DNA of 27,756 nt from Pseudomonadota bacterium. GTDB lineage: Bacteria > Pseudomonadota > Gammaproteobacteria > Xanthomonadales > Xanthomonadaceae. This document shows positions 1-9,222 of this stretch, piece after piece. The DNA is taken from the NCBI GenBank assembly GCA_023388355.1, contig JAEWGI010000031.1, forward strand, positions 1 to 27,756, given 5' to 3'. Under the pieces are notes generated by a model. That model did not search any database. It was given only the letters and a program-made list of their open reading frames with translations, and was not told the DNA's origin. Both the position numbers and the translations under genes were made by a program. Position 1 is the stretch's first letter, and each line of letters begins with the position of its first letter.

Positions 1-969
1 GTTCTGGGTCGCGCAGGGCAGGGCGATGTCGACCGGCACCGCCCATGGCCGGGCGCCGGCCTCGAAGCGCGCACCGACGCGGCTGGCATAGTCGCTGACG
101 CGGCCGTGGAGGTGGTTCTTCACGTCCAGCAGCTCGGCCAGCTTGTCGGGCGTGAAGCCGTCCTCGTCGACCACGGTGCCGCTGGAGTCGGACACGGTCA
201 CCACCTTCGCGCCGCAGTCCATCGCTTTTTCGATCGCGCACTGGGCGACGTTGCCCGCGCCGGACACCGAGACCCGCAGGCCGTCGAAGGAGATGCCCGC
301 GCGCTCGAGCATCTCCGCGGCGAAGTACACGGTGCCGTAGCCGGTCGACTGCGGCCGCATCAGCGAACCGCCGAAGGCCATGCCCTTGCCGGTGAACACG
401 CAGTCGGCGCGATTGCTGATCCGCTTGACCATGCCGGCCATGAAGCCGATCTCGCGCGCGCCCACGCCGATGTCGCCGGCGGGCACGTCGGTATGGGCGC
501 CGACGTGGCGCGAGAGTTCGATCGCGAAGGCCTGGCAGAAGCGCATCACTTCGCCCGGACTCCTGCCCTTGGGGTCGAAGTCCGAGCCGCCCTTGGCACC
601 GCCCATGGGCAGGGTGGTCAGGGCGTTCTTGAAGGTCTGCTCGAAGGCCAGGAACTTCAGGATCGACAGCGTCACCGAGGGGTGGAAGCGCATGCCGCCC
701 TTGAACGGCCCGATCGCCGAACTGTGCTGCACGCGCCAGGCGCGATTGACCTGGACCTCGCCGCGATCGTCCACCCAGCTCACCCGGAACTGGATCACGC
801 GCTCGGGCTCGACCAGGCGCTCCATCAGTCCGTCGCGGTTGTATTCCGGAAAGCGCTCCAGGAACGGCCACAGGCTGGCCGTGACTTCCTTGACCGCCTG
901 CAGGAACTCGGGCTGCCCCGGGTCGCGTCGCTCCACGCGAGCGAGAAAATCTTGCCTGGAAAGCGGCAT
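1..969 (-). CDS. gdhA: NADP-type glutamate dehydrogenase, 3' part cut off by the window edge
   Basis: Catalyses reductive amination of 2-oxoglutarate with ammonium to glutamate, a cytosolic route of nitrogen assimilation. The minus strand reads without a stop from the ATG at 969 to the window edge, giving the first 323 residues of a protein that is about 447 residues in E. coli. Residues PFKGGMRF (about 88-95), the substrate/catalytic segment PMGGAKGGSDFDPKG with Lys126, and the nucleotide-binding segment VSGAGNVA are all readable, and the last visible residues IALPCATQN match the family. An AGGGGA ribosome site lies just before the start. It begins 60 bp after leuB on the same strand, so it could be read from the ilv-leu operon or from its own promoter. 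An imperfect GC-rich hairpin at 1009-1030 overlaps the leuB stop. Assignment to the hexameric NADP class is by motif memory. Confidence 0.93.
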   Translation of the reverse strand, partial: MPLSRQDFLARVERRDPGQPEFLQAVKEVTASLWPFLERFPEYNRDGLMERLVEPERVIQFRVSWVDDRGEVQVNRAWRVQHSSAIGPFKGGMRFHPSVTLSILKFLAFEQTFKNALTTLPMGGAKGGSDFDPKGRSPGEVMRFCQAFAIELSRHVGAHTDVPAGDIGVGAREIGFMAGMVKRISNRADCVFTGKGMAFGGSLMRPQSTGYGTVYFAAEMLERAGISFDGLRVSVSGAGNVAQCAIEKAMDCGAKVVTVSDSSGTVVDEDGFTPDKLAELLDVKNHLHGRVSDYASRVGARFEAGARPWAVPVDIALPCATQN

Positions 970-1029
970 CTTGATCCCCTGTGTGTATCGTGTCGGCGGC
1001 CGGCGCGAACCCGCGTGCCGGCGCACGGG

Positions 1030-2124
1030 TCAGGCCAGGCGTTCGAGCACCGCGGCCGCGGCGCGTGCGGTATCGACCGCAGCGCCGGGCGCAGCCAGGT
1101 CGGCGGTGAACACCTTCGCGTCCAGCGCGGAGGAGACGGCCGCTTCCACCGCCGCCGCCTCGGCCTCCAGGCCCAGCGAGTGGCGCAGCAGCAGGGCCGA
1201 GCTCAGGATCGTGGCGTAGGGGTTGGCGATGCCCTTGCCGGCGATGTCCGGGGCCGAACCGTGGATCGGCTCGTAGAGTCCGATCTGACGTTCCGCCTGC
1301 GGCGATCCGTCATGGCCGCACTTCCCCGCACCCAGCGAGGCCGAGGCCAGCAGGCCCAGCGAGCCGGCCAGCATCGAGGCCTCGTCGGTGAGGATGTCGC
1401 CGAACATGTTCTCGGTCACGATCACGTCATAGGCGCGCGGCCTGGAGAGCAGGTGCATGGCCATCGAGTCGACCAGCTGGTGCTCGACGGTCACGTCGGC
1501 GAACTGCTCGCACATCACCCGCGCGGTCACGTCGCGCCACAGGCGCGAGGTTTCAAGCACGTTGGCCTTGTCGACCGAGGTCAGGTGGCCGCGCCGCTGG
1601 CGGGCCAGCGTGGCGGCGCTGCGCACCACGCGCTCGATCTCCTCCACCGTGTAGCGGCACAGGTCGCTGGCATCGGTGTCGCTGCGGGTCTTGTCGCCGA
1701 AGTAGATGCCGCCGGTCAGCTCGCGCACCACCACGATGTCCACGCCTTCCAGCAGTTCGGACTTGATCGGGGAGGCGCCGAGCGCCGCGGCATGCGGCTT
1801 GACCGGACGCAGATTGGCGAACAGGCCCAGCGCCCTGCGGATCGCCAGCAGGCCCTGCTCGGGACGCACTTTCGCGTTCGGGTCCGACCACTTCGGGCCG
1901 CCGACCGCGCCCAGCAGGATCGCGTCGGCCTTGCGCGCGGCCTCGAGCGTGGCCGCCGGCAGCGGTTCACCGTGGCGGTCGATCGCGATGCCGCCGATAT
2001 CGTGTTCGGCGAACCTGAAATCGTGGCCGAAACGCGCGGCGACGGCTTCCAGGACGGGCAGGGTGGCGGAGACGATCTCGGGGCCGATGCCGTCCCCGGG
2101 TAGTACGACGATGTCAGCTTGCAT
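1030..2124 (-). CDS. leuB: 3-isopropylmalate dehydrogenase
   Basis: Third step of leucine synthesis: NAD-dependent oxidative decarboxylation of 3-isopropylmalate to 2-oxoisocaproate, in the cytosol. The 364 residues match the family length. They start with [11 protein letters not shown], continue with [10 protein letters not shown], the substrate-binding [10 protein letters not shown], the SVDKANVL segment, and [21 protein letters not shown], which holds the metal-binding aspartates, and end with the [11 protein letters not shown] cofactor loop. It lies 105 bp after leuA on the same strand. The usual partner genes for the intervening isomerase, leuC and leuD, are not between leuA and leuB nor anywhere else in the window, so they must be elsewhere if the pathway is complete. 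Confidence 0.97.
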   Translation of the reverse strand: MQADIVVLPGDGIGPEIVSATLPVLEAVAARFGHDFRFAEHDIGGIAIDRHGEPLPAATLEAARKADAILLGAVGGPKWSDPNAKVRPEQGLLAIRRALGLFANLRPVKPHAAALGASPIKSELLEGVDIVVVRELTGGIYFGDKTRSDTDASDLCRYTVEEIERVVRSAATLARQRRGHLTSVDKANVLETSRLWRDVTARVMCEQFADVTVEHQLVDSMAMHLLSRPRAYDVIVTENMFGDILTDEASMLAGSLGLLASASLGAGKCGHDGSPQAERQIGLYEPIHGSAPDIAGKGIANPYATILSSALLLRHSLGLEAEAAAVEAAVSSALDAKVFTADLAAPGAAVDTARAAAAVLERLA

Positions 2125-2186
2125 GGAGTGGATGGAGGTGCGTTGAAGGATTCGGTGCGGCGGTCGCCCGGCGCGAGCGGACCGGG

Positions 2187-2208
2187 CGGCCGCACCGGGA
2201 TGCGGCCG
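2187..2208. repeat. perfect inverted repeat between leuA and leuB
   Basis: CGGCCGCA (2187-2194) and TGCGGCCG (2201-2208) form a perfect 8-bp stem with a 6-base loop in the 105-bp gap between leuA and leuB. A second pair, GCCCGG at 2166-2171 and CCGGGC at 2182-2187, lies beside it. No T tract follows on either strand, so it looks more like an intercistronic palindrome that could set mRNA stability than a terminator. The function is inference. Confidence 0.45.
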
Positions 2209-2229
2209 CGCGGGAACGGGTCCGCCGGT

Positions 2230-3776
<1,547 letters not shown>

Positions 3777-3780
<4 letters not shown>

Positions 3781-4892
3781 GCGAGGAGTTCCTCGGGAAT
3801 ATCGTTGCCGATGTTACCCGCTGCGGCCTTCGGCCGTGGCTGCGGTGCTGCGCTGTCGGGGAGGAGGCCGGCGGGAAGCGGAGGCTGCTTCGCCGCCGGC
3901 AGTGGAAGTCGCTCGCGGGCGCGCCTGCGCGGCTTGCGCGGCGGGCGCGGGCGGACCTCCGAGAGCAGGGTGGCCAGCACCGTGGCGTCGACGTTGCCGC
4001 CGGAGACCACGGCGCATTTGCGCTTGCCGGCCACGCGCTTGCCCGCGGCCAGCGCCAGGGCGCCGGCGCCTTCGGCGATCACGTGTTCCTCCAGCGCCAG
4101 CCGGACCAGGGTTTCGCGCAGCTCGGCCTCGCGCACGATCACCACGTCGTCGAGCAGGTCGCGCAGCAGGCGCTCGGTCAGGTAACCCGGCTCCTTCACC
4201 CGCACGCCGTCGGCCAGGGTCGCGCGGGGATCGACCAGCTTGCGGTCGCCGCGCAGCGCGCGGGTCATGGCATCGACGCCCTCGACTTGGGCGCCGATGA
4301 TGCGCACGCCCTGCGATTTCAGCGCCAGGGCCACGCCCGAGGCCAGCCCGCCGCCGCCGATCGGAACGATCACCACGTCCGGATTCATCGCCGCGGCGAT
4401 CTCCAGGCCGACCGTGCCCTGGCCGGCGATCACGTCCGGGTCGTCGAAGGCCGACAGCAGGCGGAAGCCGTTGTGCTCGGCCAGCTCCCTGGCGAAGGCC
4501 TTGGCCTCGTCGTAGGTCTCGCCGTGCAGGCGCACGGTGGCGCCCCAGTGGGCGACCCCGGCAACCTTGGTTTCGGGCGCGGTCCGGGGCATCACCGTGA
4601 TCGCGGGGATGCCGAGCCGGTACGCCGCCCAGGCCATGCCCTGGGCGTGGTTGCCGGCCGAAGCGGTGATCACGTAGCGGTCGTCGCCGCGCTCGCGCGC
4701 GGCCAGCAGCGCATTGAGCGCGCCGCGCACCTTGTACGAACCGGTGCGCTGCAGGTTCTCGAGCTTGAGCCAGGTGCCGAAGCGTTCGGCGTAGTGGGTC
4801 GGGGTGACGTCGAGGTACTTGCGCAGCCGGGCCTGGGCCGCCAGCAGGTCGCTGGCGGTCACGTCGATGGTGGCGGCTACGGCGGGGTCCAT
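3777..4892 (-). CDS. ilvA: threonine dehydratase, short form with a non-ACT basic tail
   Basis: PLP-dependent deamination of threonine to 2-oxobutyrate, the entry to isoleucine synthesis. The 371-residue protein shows the PLP lysine in GSYKVRGA (Lys54), the [10 protein letters not shown] segment, the phosphate-binding GGGGLASG (179-186) and SGGNVD near residue 300. The catalytic fold ends near residue 312. Biosynthetic E. coli IlvA has about 200 further residues with ACT-like domains for isoleucine feedback; here only about 58 Arg/Pro/Ala-rich residues follow ([11 protein letters not shown] and on). The protein is therefore nearer the catabolic TdcB size class plus a low-complexity tail. The operon position says its job is biosynthetic. 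The start is chosen at the ATG touching the ilvE stop (TGATG); upstream in-frame codons lie inside ilvE. Confidence 0.93.
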
Positions 4893-5824
4893 CAGAGGTC
4901 CGTCAGCCAGTGGCGCCAGGCCGCTTCGTGGCCGCGCACCACGCGCCCGTACAGTTCGGCCAGTTCGCGGGTGACCGGGTTGTCGCCGTAGCGGCGGTCC
5001 TCGATCTGCGCCACCGGCGCAACCTCGGCGGCGGTGCCGCAGGCGAACACTTCGTCGGCTTCCAGCAGCTCGGCCAGCGGCACCGCGCGCGCTTCGGCGC
5101 CCGACAGCTGCAGCAGGCTGTCGCGGGTGATCCCGTCCAGCGCGTCGCCGTGCGCGACCGCGGTCAGGCGGCCATCCTTGACCATGAACACGTTCGCGCC
5201 GGTGCATTCGACCACCAGGCCCTCGCGGTCGGTGAACAGGGCCTCGTCGAAGCCGCGCGCCTTGGCCTCGCGCTTGGCCAGGATGGAGTTGACGTAGCTG
5301 CCGCACAGCTTCAGCGGCGGCAGCGAATCGGACGGATTGCGCCGCCACTTGCCCACGCCCAGCCGGGCACGGGTGCCGTTGAGGTGCACGCTGGTGGCGG
5401 TGGTGGCAACCATCATGTGCGGCACGTGGCCTTCGACGTCGAGGCCGAAGCTGCCCTCGCCGAACCAGGCCAGCGGGCGGATGTAGGCGTCGCGGTGGCG
5501 GTTGGCGCGCAGGGTCGCCAGCACCGCCGCGGTCGCCTGGGCCGGGTCGAACGGCAGTCCGAACATCTCCGCGCCCTTGCGCATGCGCTCGAGGTGCTCG
5601 GGCAGGCGGAACACGGCCGCGCCGTCGTCGGTGGCGTAGGCGCGGATGCCTTCGAACACCCCGCTGCCGTAGTGCATGGCATGGGTGGTCAGGCCGGCCT
5701 GGAGGCTGTCGGCCGCGACCAGGGCGCCGTCGAACCAGGCCATGGCCACGGCGGGCAGGGGTTCGTGCGCGGCGTGGGCGCTGCGGGTGGCGGCTTCGGC
5801 GATGGGGGTGACGGTGGCGCTCAT
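4892..5824 (-). CDS. ilvE: branched-chain amino acid aminotransferase
   Basis: PLP fold-type IV enzyme that transfers the amino group from glutamate to the 2-oxo acids of Leu, Ile and Val, the last step of all three pathways. The 310 residues contain HYGSGVFEGIRAY near 51-63, the PLP lysine at Lys172 in PPLKLCGSYVNS, the ECTGANVFMVKDG strand, LDGITRDSLLQL, and the phosphate-binding FACGTAAEVAPV. The N-terminal extension of about 25 residues before the conserved WFDG segment is a little long, but the ATG at 5824 is the only in-frame start upstream of the conserved region other than Met28. It sits 57 bp after ilvM and touches ilvA by one base. Confidence 0.96.
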   Translation of the reverse strand: MSATVTPIAEAATRSAHAAHEPLPAVAMAWFDGALVAADSLQAGLTTHAMHYGSGVFEGIRAYATDDGAAVFRLPEHLERMRKGAEMFGLPFDPAQATAAVLATLRANRHRDAYIRPLAWFGEGSFGLDVEGHVPHMMVATTATSVHLNGTRARLGVGKWRRNPSDSLPPLKLCGSYVNSILAKREAKARGFDEALFTDREGLVVECTGANVFMVKDGRLTAVAHGDALDGITRDSLLQLSGAEARAVPLAELLEADEVFACGTAAEVAPVAQIEDRRYGDNPVTRELAELYGRVVRGHEAAWRHWLTDL

Positions 5825-5864
5825 GGTCGGTATCCGGTCGTGGTGGTCAGCGGTCTGGCATCGT

Positions 5865-5880
5865 GCGGAAGGAATTCCGC
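5865..5880. repeat. small hairpin between ilvM and ilvE
   Basis: GCGGAA (5865-5870) and TTCCGC (5875-5880) form a perfect 6-bp stem with a 4-base loop directly after the ilvM stop. It lies in the 57-bp gap, the only clear gap in the otherwise overlapping ilvC-to-leuA gene run. No T tract follows. It may protect or process the message, but this is inference. Confidence 0.4.
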
Positions 5881-5881
5881 G

Positions 5882-6118
5882 TCACGGACAGGGCTGTACC
5901 GATACCGACAGGCAGTCGTACATCTTTGCCAGCTGCTGCTGCAGCGAGGCGTCGGGGCGTTCGCCCTCCACGGTCACCCGCAGCTGCCAGCTGCCGTCCT
6001 CCGGGCTGGCCTGGCCGTCGAGCGCCAGCGGCCTGAAGCCGCGGCGTTCGGTGGCGCCGAGCACGCGCGCCAGCACGCCTTCGGCGCGGCGCAGGGTCAG
6101 GTCAAGCTGATAGCGCAT
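5882..6118 (-). CDS. ilvM: acetolactate synthase small subunit, single ACT domain
   Basis: Regulatory subunit that activates the IlvG catalytic subunit. The 78 residues (MRYQLDLTLRRAEGVLARVL at the start, then RVTVEG) fit one ACT domain of the short IlvM type, not the longer IlvH/IlvN type of about 160 residues. Its ATG lies 17 bp inside the end of ilvG in another frame, so translation is probably coupled and the two subunits are made together. IlvM-type subunits in enterobacteria give valine-insensitive enzymes; whether that holds here cannot be read from the sequence. Sequence similarity in such a short protein is weak, so position counts strongly in the call. Confidence 0.88.
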   Translation of the reverse strand: MRYQLDLTLRRAEGVLARVLGATERRGFRPLALDGQASPEDGSWQLRVTVEGERPDASLQQQLAKMYDCLSVSVQPCP

Positions 6119-7868
6119 TGTTCGGCTCCTGGGGGGCGGACGACGCGGACGACGGCGGGGCGACCTGCTCGCCGGTATCCAGCGTGCCGGCGTCGTCGGG
6201 GTCCATCATCTGCGCGTTGTTGTGGTTCGGCGGCACCAGCGGCCAGACGTTGGCGGCGGTGTCGATGGCCACGTGCAGCAGGGCTGGGCCATCGGCGGCC
6301 AGCAGGGCCTGCAGCGCGCCCTCCACGCCGGCGGCCTTGTCCACGTGCAGGGCCTGGATGCCGAAGGCGCGCGCGACCTCGGCGAAATCCGGGTTGTCGG
6401 ACAGGTCGATCTCCGAATAGCGCTTCTCGAAGAACAGCTCCTGCCACTGGCGGACCATGCCCAGCGCGGAGTTGTCCAGCAGCACGATCTTCACCGGCAG
6501 CCGGTAGCGGCGGATGGTGGCCAGCTCCTGGATGTTCATCATGAACGATCCGTCGCCGCTCACGCACACCACCTGCGCCTCGGGGTTCTCCATCTGCGCG
6601 CCCATCGCCGCCGGCAGGCCGAAGCCCATCGCGCCGAGCGAGCCGCTGGTCAGGTGCTGGCGCGGGTGGTGGAAGCGCCAGTGCTGCGCGACCCACATCT
6701 GGTGCTGGCCGACGTCGCAGGCGACGATCGCGTTGGGCGCCAGCTCGCTCAGGCGCCTGAGCAGGGCCGGGGCGTAGACGGTCTGGCCGGGCGCGTCGTA
6801 GCGCGGGGCGTGGCGCTGGCGGCGCTCCAGGCAGGTCTCGCGCCAGGCCTTGCGCGCGGCCGCGTGGCGGCCTTCCATCTGCGCGGCCAGCGGCGCGGCC
6901 AGGCGCGACAGGCTCTCGCCCAGGTCGCCGGGCACCGAGACGTCGGCGTGGCGCAGCTTGCCGATCTCGCAGCAGTCGCCGTCCAGGTGCACGACGCGCG
7001 CGTTGGGGGCGAACTCGGCCAGCTTGCCGGTGGCGCGGTCGTCGAAGCGGGCGCCGACCACGAACAGCAGGTCGCATTCCTGCACCGCCACGTTGGCCGC
7101 GCGGCTGCCGTGCATGCCGAGCATGCCCAGGTTGGATGGATGCCCGGCGGGCAGGGCGCCGAGGCCGCGCAGGGTCAGCACCGTGGGCAGGCCGGTCAGG
7201 TCGACGAACTCGCGGAATGCCTCCACCGCGTCGCCCAGCACCACCCCGCCACCGGCGTAGACCACCGGCCGGGTGCACTGCGAGACCAGCGCGGCAGCTT
7301 CGTGCAGGGCCGCATCGGGCGGACCCGGCACCGGTTCGACCGGCAGCGGCGAATGCACGGGCAGGTGCGAGGCGTCGGACACCTGCACGTCCTTGGGCAG
7401 GTCGATCAGCACCGGCCCGGGTCGCCCGCTGCGGGCGATCCGGAACGCCTCGGCGAACATCTGCGGCAGGTCGTCGACGCTGCGCGGCAGGAAGCTGTGC
7501 TTGACGATCGGCATGGTCATGCCGAACACGTCCAGCTCCTGGAATGCATCCGTGCCCATCAGGAAGGTGGGCACCTGGCCGGTGAGGACCACCATCGGCA
7601 CCGAATCGAACATGGCGTCGGCGATGCCGGTCACCAGGTTCGACGCGCCGGGTCCGGACGTCGCCACGCACACGCCGACACGGCCGCTGGCGCGCGCGTA
7701 GCCGTTCGCGGCGAATGCCGCGCCCTGCTCATGGCGCACCAGCACGTGCTTCAGCGACGCGCCGTGAAGCGCGTCGTAGAACGGCATGATCGTGCCGCCG
7801 GGATAGCCGAAGAGCGCGTCGACGCCCTCGGCCTCGAGTGCCTGCACCAGCCAGTGCGCACCATTCAT
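6102..7868 (-). CDS. ilvG: acetolactate synthase large (catalytic) subunit
   Basis: ThDP- and FAD-dependent enzyme that condenses two pyruvates, or pyruvate with 2-oxobutyrate, for Val/Leu and Ile synthesis. Of 588 residues, the N-terminal PYR domain carries LFGYPGGTIMPFYDA and the catalytic Glu47 in RHEQGAA. The central FAD/DHAP domain carries ARFDDRATGKL. The C-terminal PP domain holds the ThDP motif from GDGS (438-441) to DN (465-466). After the conserved VWPLVPPNHNN the protein runs on for about 36 Ser/Pro/Ala-rich residues, longer than the E. coli end, and this extension overlaps ilvM. The ATG at 7868 touches the ilvC stop (TGATG). Upstream in-frame sequence to 8291 is antisense-like reading of ilvC and was discarded. 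Confidence 0.97.
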   Translation of the reverse strand: MNGAHWLVQALEAEGVDALFGYPGGTIMPFYDALHGASLKHVLVRHEQGAAFAANGYARASGRVGVCVATSGPGASNLVTGIADAMFDSVPMVVLTGQVPTFLMGTDAFQELDVFGMTMPIVKHSFLPRSVDDLPQMFAEAFRIARSGRPGPVLIDLPKDVQVSDASHLPVHSPLPVEPVPGPPDAALHEAAALVSQCTRPVVYAGGGVVLGDAVEAFREFVDLTGLPTVLTLRGLGALPAGHPSNLGMLGMHGSRAANVAVQECDLLFVVGARFDDRATGKLAEFAPNARVVHLDGDCCEIGKLRHADVSVPGDLGESLSRLAAPLAAQMEGRHAAARKAWRETCLERRQRHAPRYDAPGQTVYAPALLRRLSELAPNAIVACDVGQHQMWVAQHWRFHHPRQHLTSGSLGAMGFGLPAAMGAQMENPEAQVVCVSGDGSFMMNIQELATIRRYRLPVKIVLLDNSALGMVRQWQELFFEKRYSEIDLSDNPDFAEVARAFGIQALHVDKAAGVEGALQALLAADGPALLHVAIDTAANVWPLVPPNHNNAQMMDPDDAGTLDTGEQVAPPSSASSAPQEPNNALSA

Positions 7869-8860
7869 CACGCGGCCTCTTTTTGATCCTTCGGGGAGTT
7901 GTCCAGCCACACCATCTTTTCGCGCAGCTTCTTGCCAACCACCTCGATCGGATGCTCGAGGTCGGCCTGCTTGAACCTGTTGTAGTTGGGCAGGCCGGCG
8001 GCGTGCTCGGCCACCCAGTTCTTGGTGAACGTGCCGTCCTGGATGTCCTTGAGCACTTCGCGCATGCGCTCCTTGGTGCCGGCGTCGATCACCCGCGGAC
8101 CGCTGACGTAGTCGCCGTACTGCGCGGTCTCGGACACGAACTCGAGCATGCGGGTGATGCCGCCTTCGTAGAACAGGTCGACGATCAGCTTCAGCTCGTG
8201 CAGCACTTCGTAGTAGGCGATTTCCGGCTGGTAGCCGGCTTCGACCAGGACCTCGAAGCCGGCCTGCACCAGCGACGAGGCGCCGCCGCACAGCACGGCC
8301 TGCTCGCCGAACAGGTCGGTCTCGGTCTCTTCCTTGAAGGTGGTCGCGATCAGGTTGGCGCGCGCGCCGCCGAGGCCGTCGGCATAGGACAGCGCCAGCT
8401 GGCGGGCATTGCCGCTGCGGTCCTGGTGCACGGCGTAGATGCAGGGCACGCCGCGCCCGATCTCGTACTCGCGGCGGACCAGTGCGCCGGGGCCCTTGGG
8501 GGCCACCAGGATCACGTCGAGGTCTTCGCGCGGGGCGATCAGGCCGTAATGCACGTTCAGTCCGTGCGCGAACAGCAGGCAGGCGCCCTGCTTCATGTTC
8601 GGCGCGAGCGCCTCTTCATACACCTGGCGCTGGACCATGTCCGGGGTCAGCACGGCCACCAGGTCGGCCTCCTTGACCGCCTCGGCCGGGGCCTTGACGG
8701 TGAAGCCGTCGGCCTTGGCCTTGGCTTCGGTCGGGCCGCCCGGGCGCAGGCCCACGGTCACGTCGAAGCCCGAGTCGCGCAGGTTCAGCGCATGGGCGCG
8801 GCCCTGGCTGCCATAGCCGACGATGGCGATGCTGGGCTTGGGAAGGGAGGACTGGGTCAT
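7868..8860 (-). CDS. ilvC: ketol-acid reductoisomerase (KARI)
   Basis: NADPH- and Mg-dependent isomeroreductase acting on 2-acetolactate and 2-aceto-2-hydroxybutyrate. The 330 residues are class I (short form). The dinucleotide loop GYGSQG is at 15-20, LFAHGLNVH near 96-104, the Mg-binding TDLFGEQ gives Asp182 and Glu186, and [14 protein letters not shown] starts near 221. The protein starts only about 14 residues before GYGSQG, whereas most class I enzymes have roughly 10-15 more residues (the YYDKDAD-type segment). The start at 8860 is the first ATG after the attenuator terminator and has a GAGA-type ribosome site; reading further upstream would run through the terminator hairpin. Confidence 0.97.
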   Translation of the reverse strand: MTQSSLPKPSIAIVGYGSQGRAHALNLRDSGFDVTVGLRPGGPTEAKAKADGFTVKAPAEAVKEADLVAVLTPDMVQRQVYEEALAPNMKQGACLLFAHGLNVHYGLIAPREDLDVILVAPKGPGALVRREYEIGRGVPCIYAVHQDRSGNARQLALSYADGLGGARANLIATTFKEETETDLFGEQAVLCGGASSLVQAGFEVLVEAGYQPEIAYYEVLHELKLIVDLFYEGGITRMLEFVSETAQYGDYVSGPRVIDAGTKERMREVLKDIQDGTFTKNWVAEHAAGLPNYNRFKQADLEHPIEVVGKKLREKMVWLDNSPKDQKEAA

Positions 8861-8907
8861 TTCGGTTCTCTGCGGTGGCTGTGTTGGTTGGAAACTGGCT
8901 GGGCAAC

Positions 8908-8936
8908 AAAAAACCCCGCCCTTGCGGTGCGGGGTT
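8908..8936 (-). terminator. intrinsic terminator of the ilv attenuator
   Basis: Read on the minus strand, AACCCCGC (8936-8929) pairs perfectly with GCGGGGTT (8919-8912) across a 9-base loop, and the second arm runs into six T residues ending at 8908. This is a textbook intrinsic terminator lying between the ilvL stop and ilvC, about 50 bp before the ilvC start. Placed after a Val/Leu/Ile-rich leader peptide it is expected to stop transcription when charged tRNAs are plentiful. Confidence 0.88.
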
Positions 8937-8981
8937 CTGCGATTCGGCGCTTGCTGCTTACGCGCCCGATCGTCCCGCACC
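8926..8981 (-). promoter_or_regulatory. antiterminator pairing of the ilv attenuator
   Basis: On the minus-strand RNA, GGUGCGGG (8981-8974, inside leader codons 30-32) is perfectly complementary over 8 bases to CCCGCACC (8933-8926), which is the upstream arm and loop of the terminator. The two structures are mutually exclusive. A ribosome stalled at the Val/Leu/Ile codons (9014-8994) would leave the first strand free to form the antiterminator. A ribosome reaching the stop at 8958 would cover it and let the terminator form. A further hairpin, CGACGC/GCGTCG around 9018-9033, lies before the control codons and could be the pause structure. Confidence 0.75.
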
Positions 8982-9068
8982 TGTCGGCGAGGTAATAAGC
9001 ACGAGTACGAGAACGCCCGACGCGTTGGCGTCGTGGGGGTTCGTGGCGGTGGTGTGGCGTTGCAGCAT
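8958..9068 (-). CDS. ilvL: ilv operon leader peptide (36 residues)
   Basis: Short minus-strand reading frame of 36 codons plus TAA. It starts [18 protein letters not shown], then the control run VLVLVLI (codons 19-25, at 9014-8994), then [11 protein letters not shown]. The run uses GTT, CTC, GTA, CTC, GTG, CTT, ATT, several of which are unusual in so GC-rich a genome. The gene order and the ending resemble the E. coli ilv leader, where a Val/Ile/Leu run is followed by a Pro-Gly-Ala-Gly-Arg tail. The peptide has no function of its own; its translation rate senses charged branched-chain tRNAs. There is no ribosome-binding site, and the predicted start of transcription is within about 0-4 bases of the ATG, so initiation is probably leaderless. 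The next in-frame upstream stop (TAG) is only four codons away. Confidence 0.88.
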   Translation of the reverse strand: MLQRHTTATNPHDANASGVLVLVLITSPTGAGRSGA

Positions 9069-9076
9069 TCGTGCAA

Positions 9077-9104
9077 ACTAAACCGGCCTTTCACGGCTTG
9101 TCAA
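9077..9104 (-). promoter_or_regulatory. sigma70-type promoter of the ilv operon
   Basis: On the minus strand a perfect -35 TTGACA (9104-9099) is followed after 16 bp by a -10 TTTAGT (9082-9077, four of six consensus bases). The expected start point is about 9072-9068, at or just before the ilvL ATG at 9068. The match of the -35 box and the position directly ahead of the attenuator support the call. Confidence 0.72.
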
Positions 9105-9222
9105 GCGGCCCGGGCGTGAGCACGGTTGCAAATCCGTTGCCGCGGAAATCGTTGCAGCTGTAACGGCGAAAACTGCCGAGAATGCCGCTTTGACGCATTG
9201 CGTCATCCGCCCACGAAGCTCC

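Noticed and set aside
106..2103. Long plus-strand open frame of 665 codons opposite gdhA and leuB
   Set aside because: Its residues are low-complexity Arg/Ala/Gly/His-rich, as expected from the antisense strand of GC-rich genes; the opposite strand encodes clear conserved enzymes.
9137..9183. Candidate ilvD promoters (TTGCCG-16-TGTAAC, or GAGAAT at 9178 with TTGCAG)
   Set aside because: Each has either poor hexamers or an unfavourable 20-bp spacer, so no single promoter could be supported, although one must exist in this gap.
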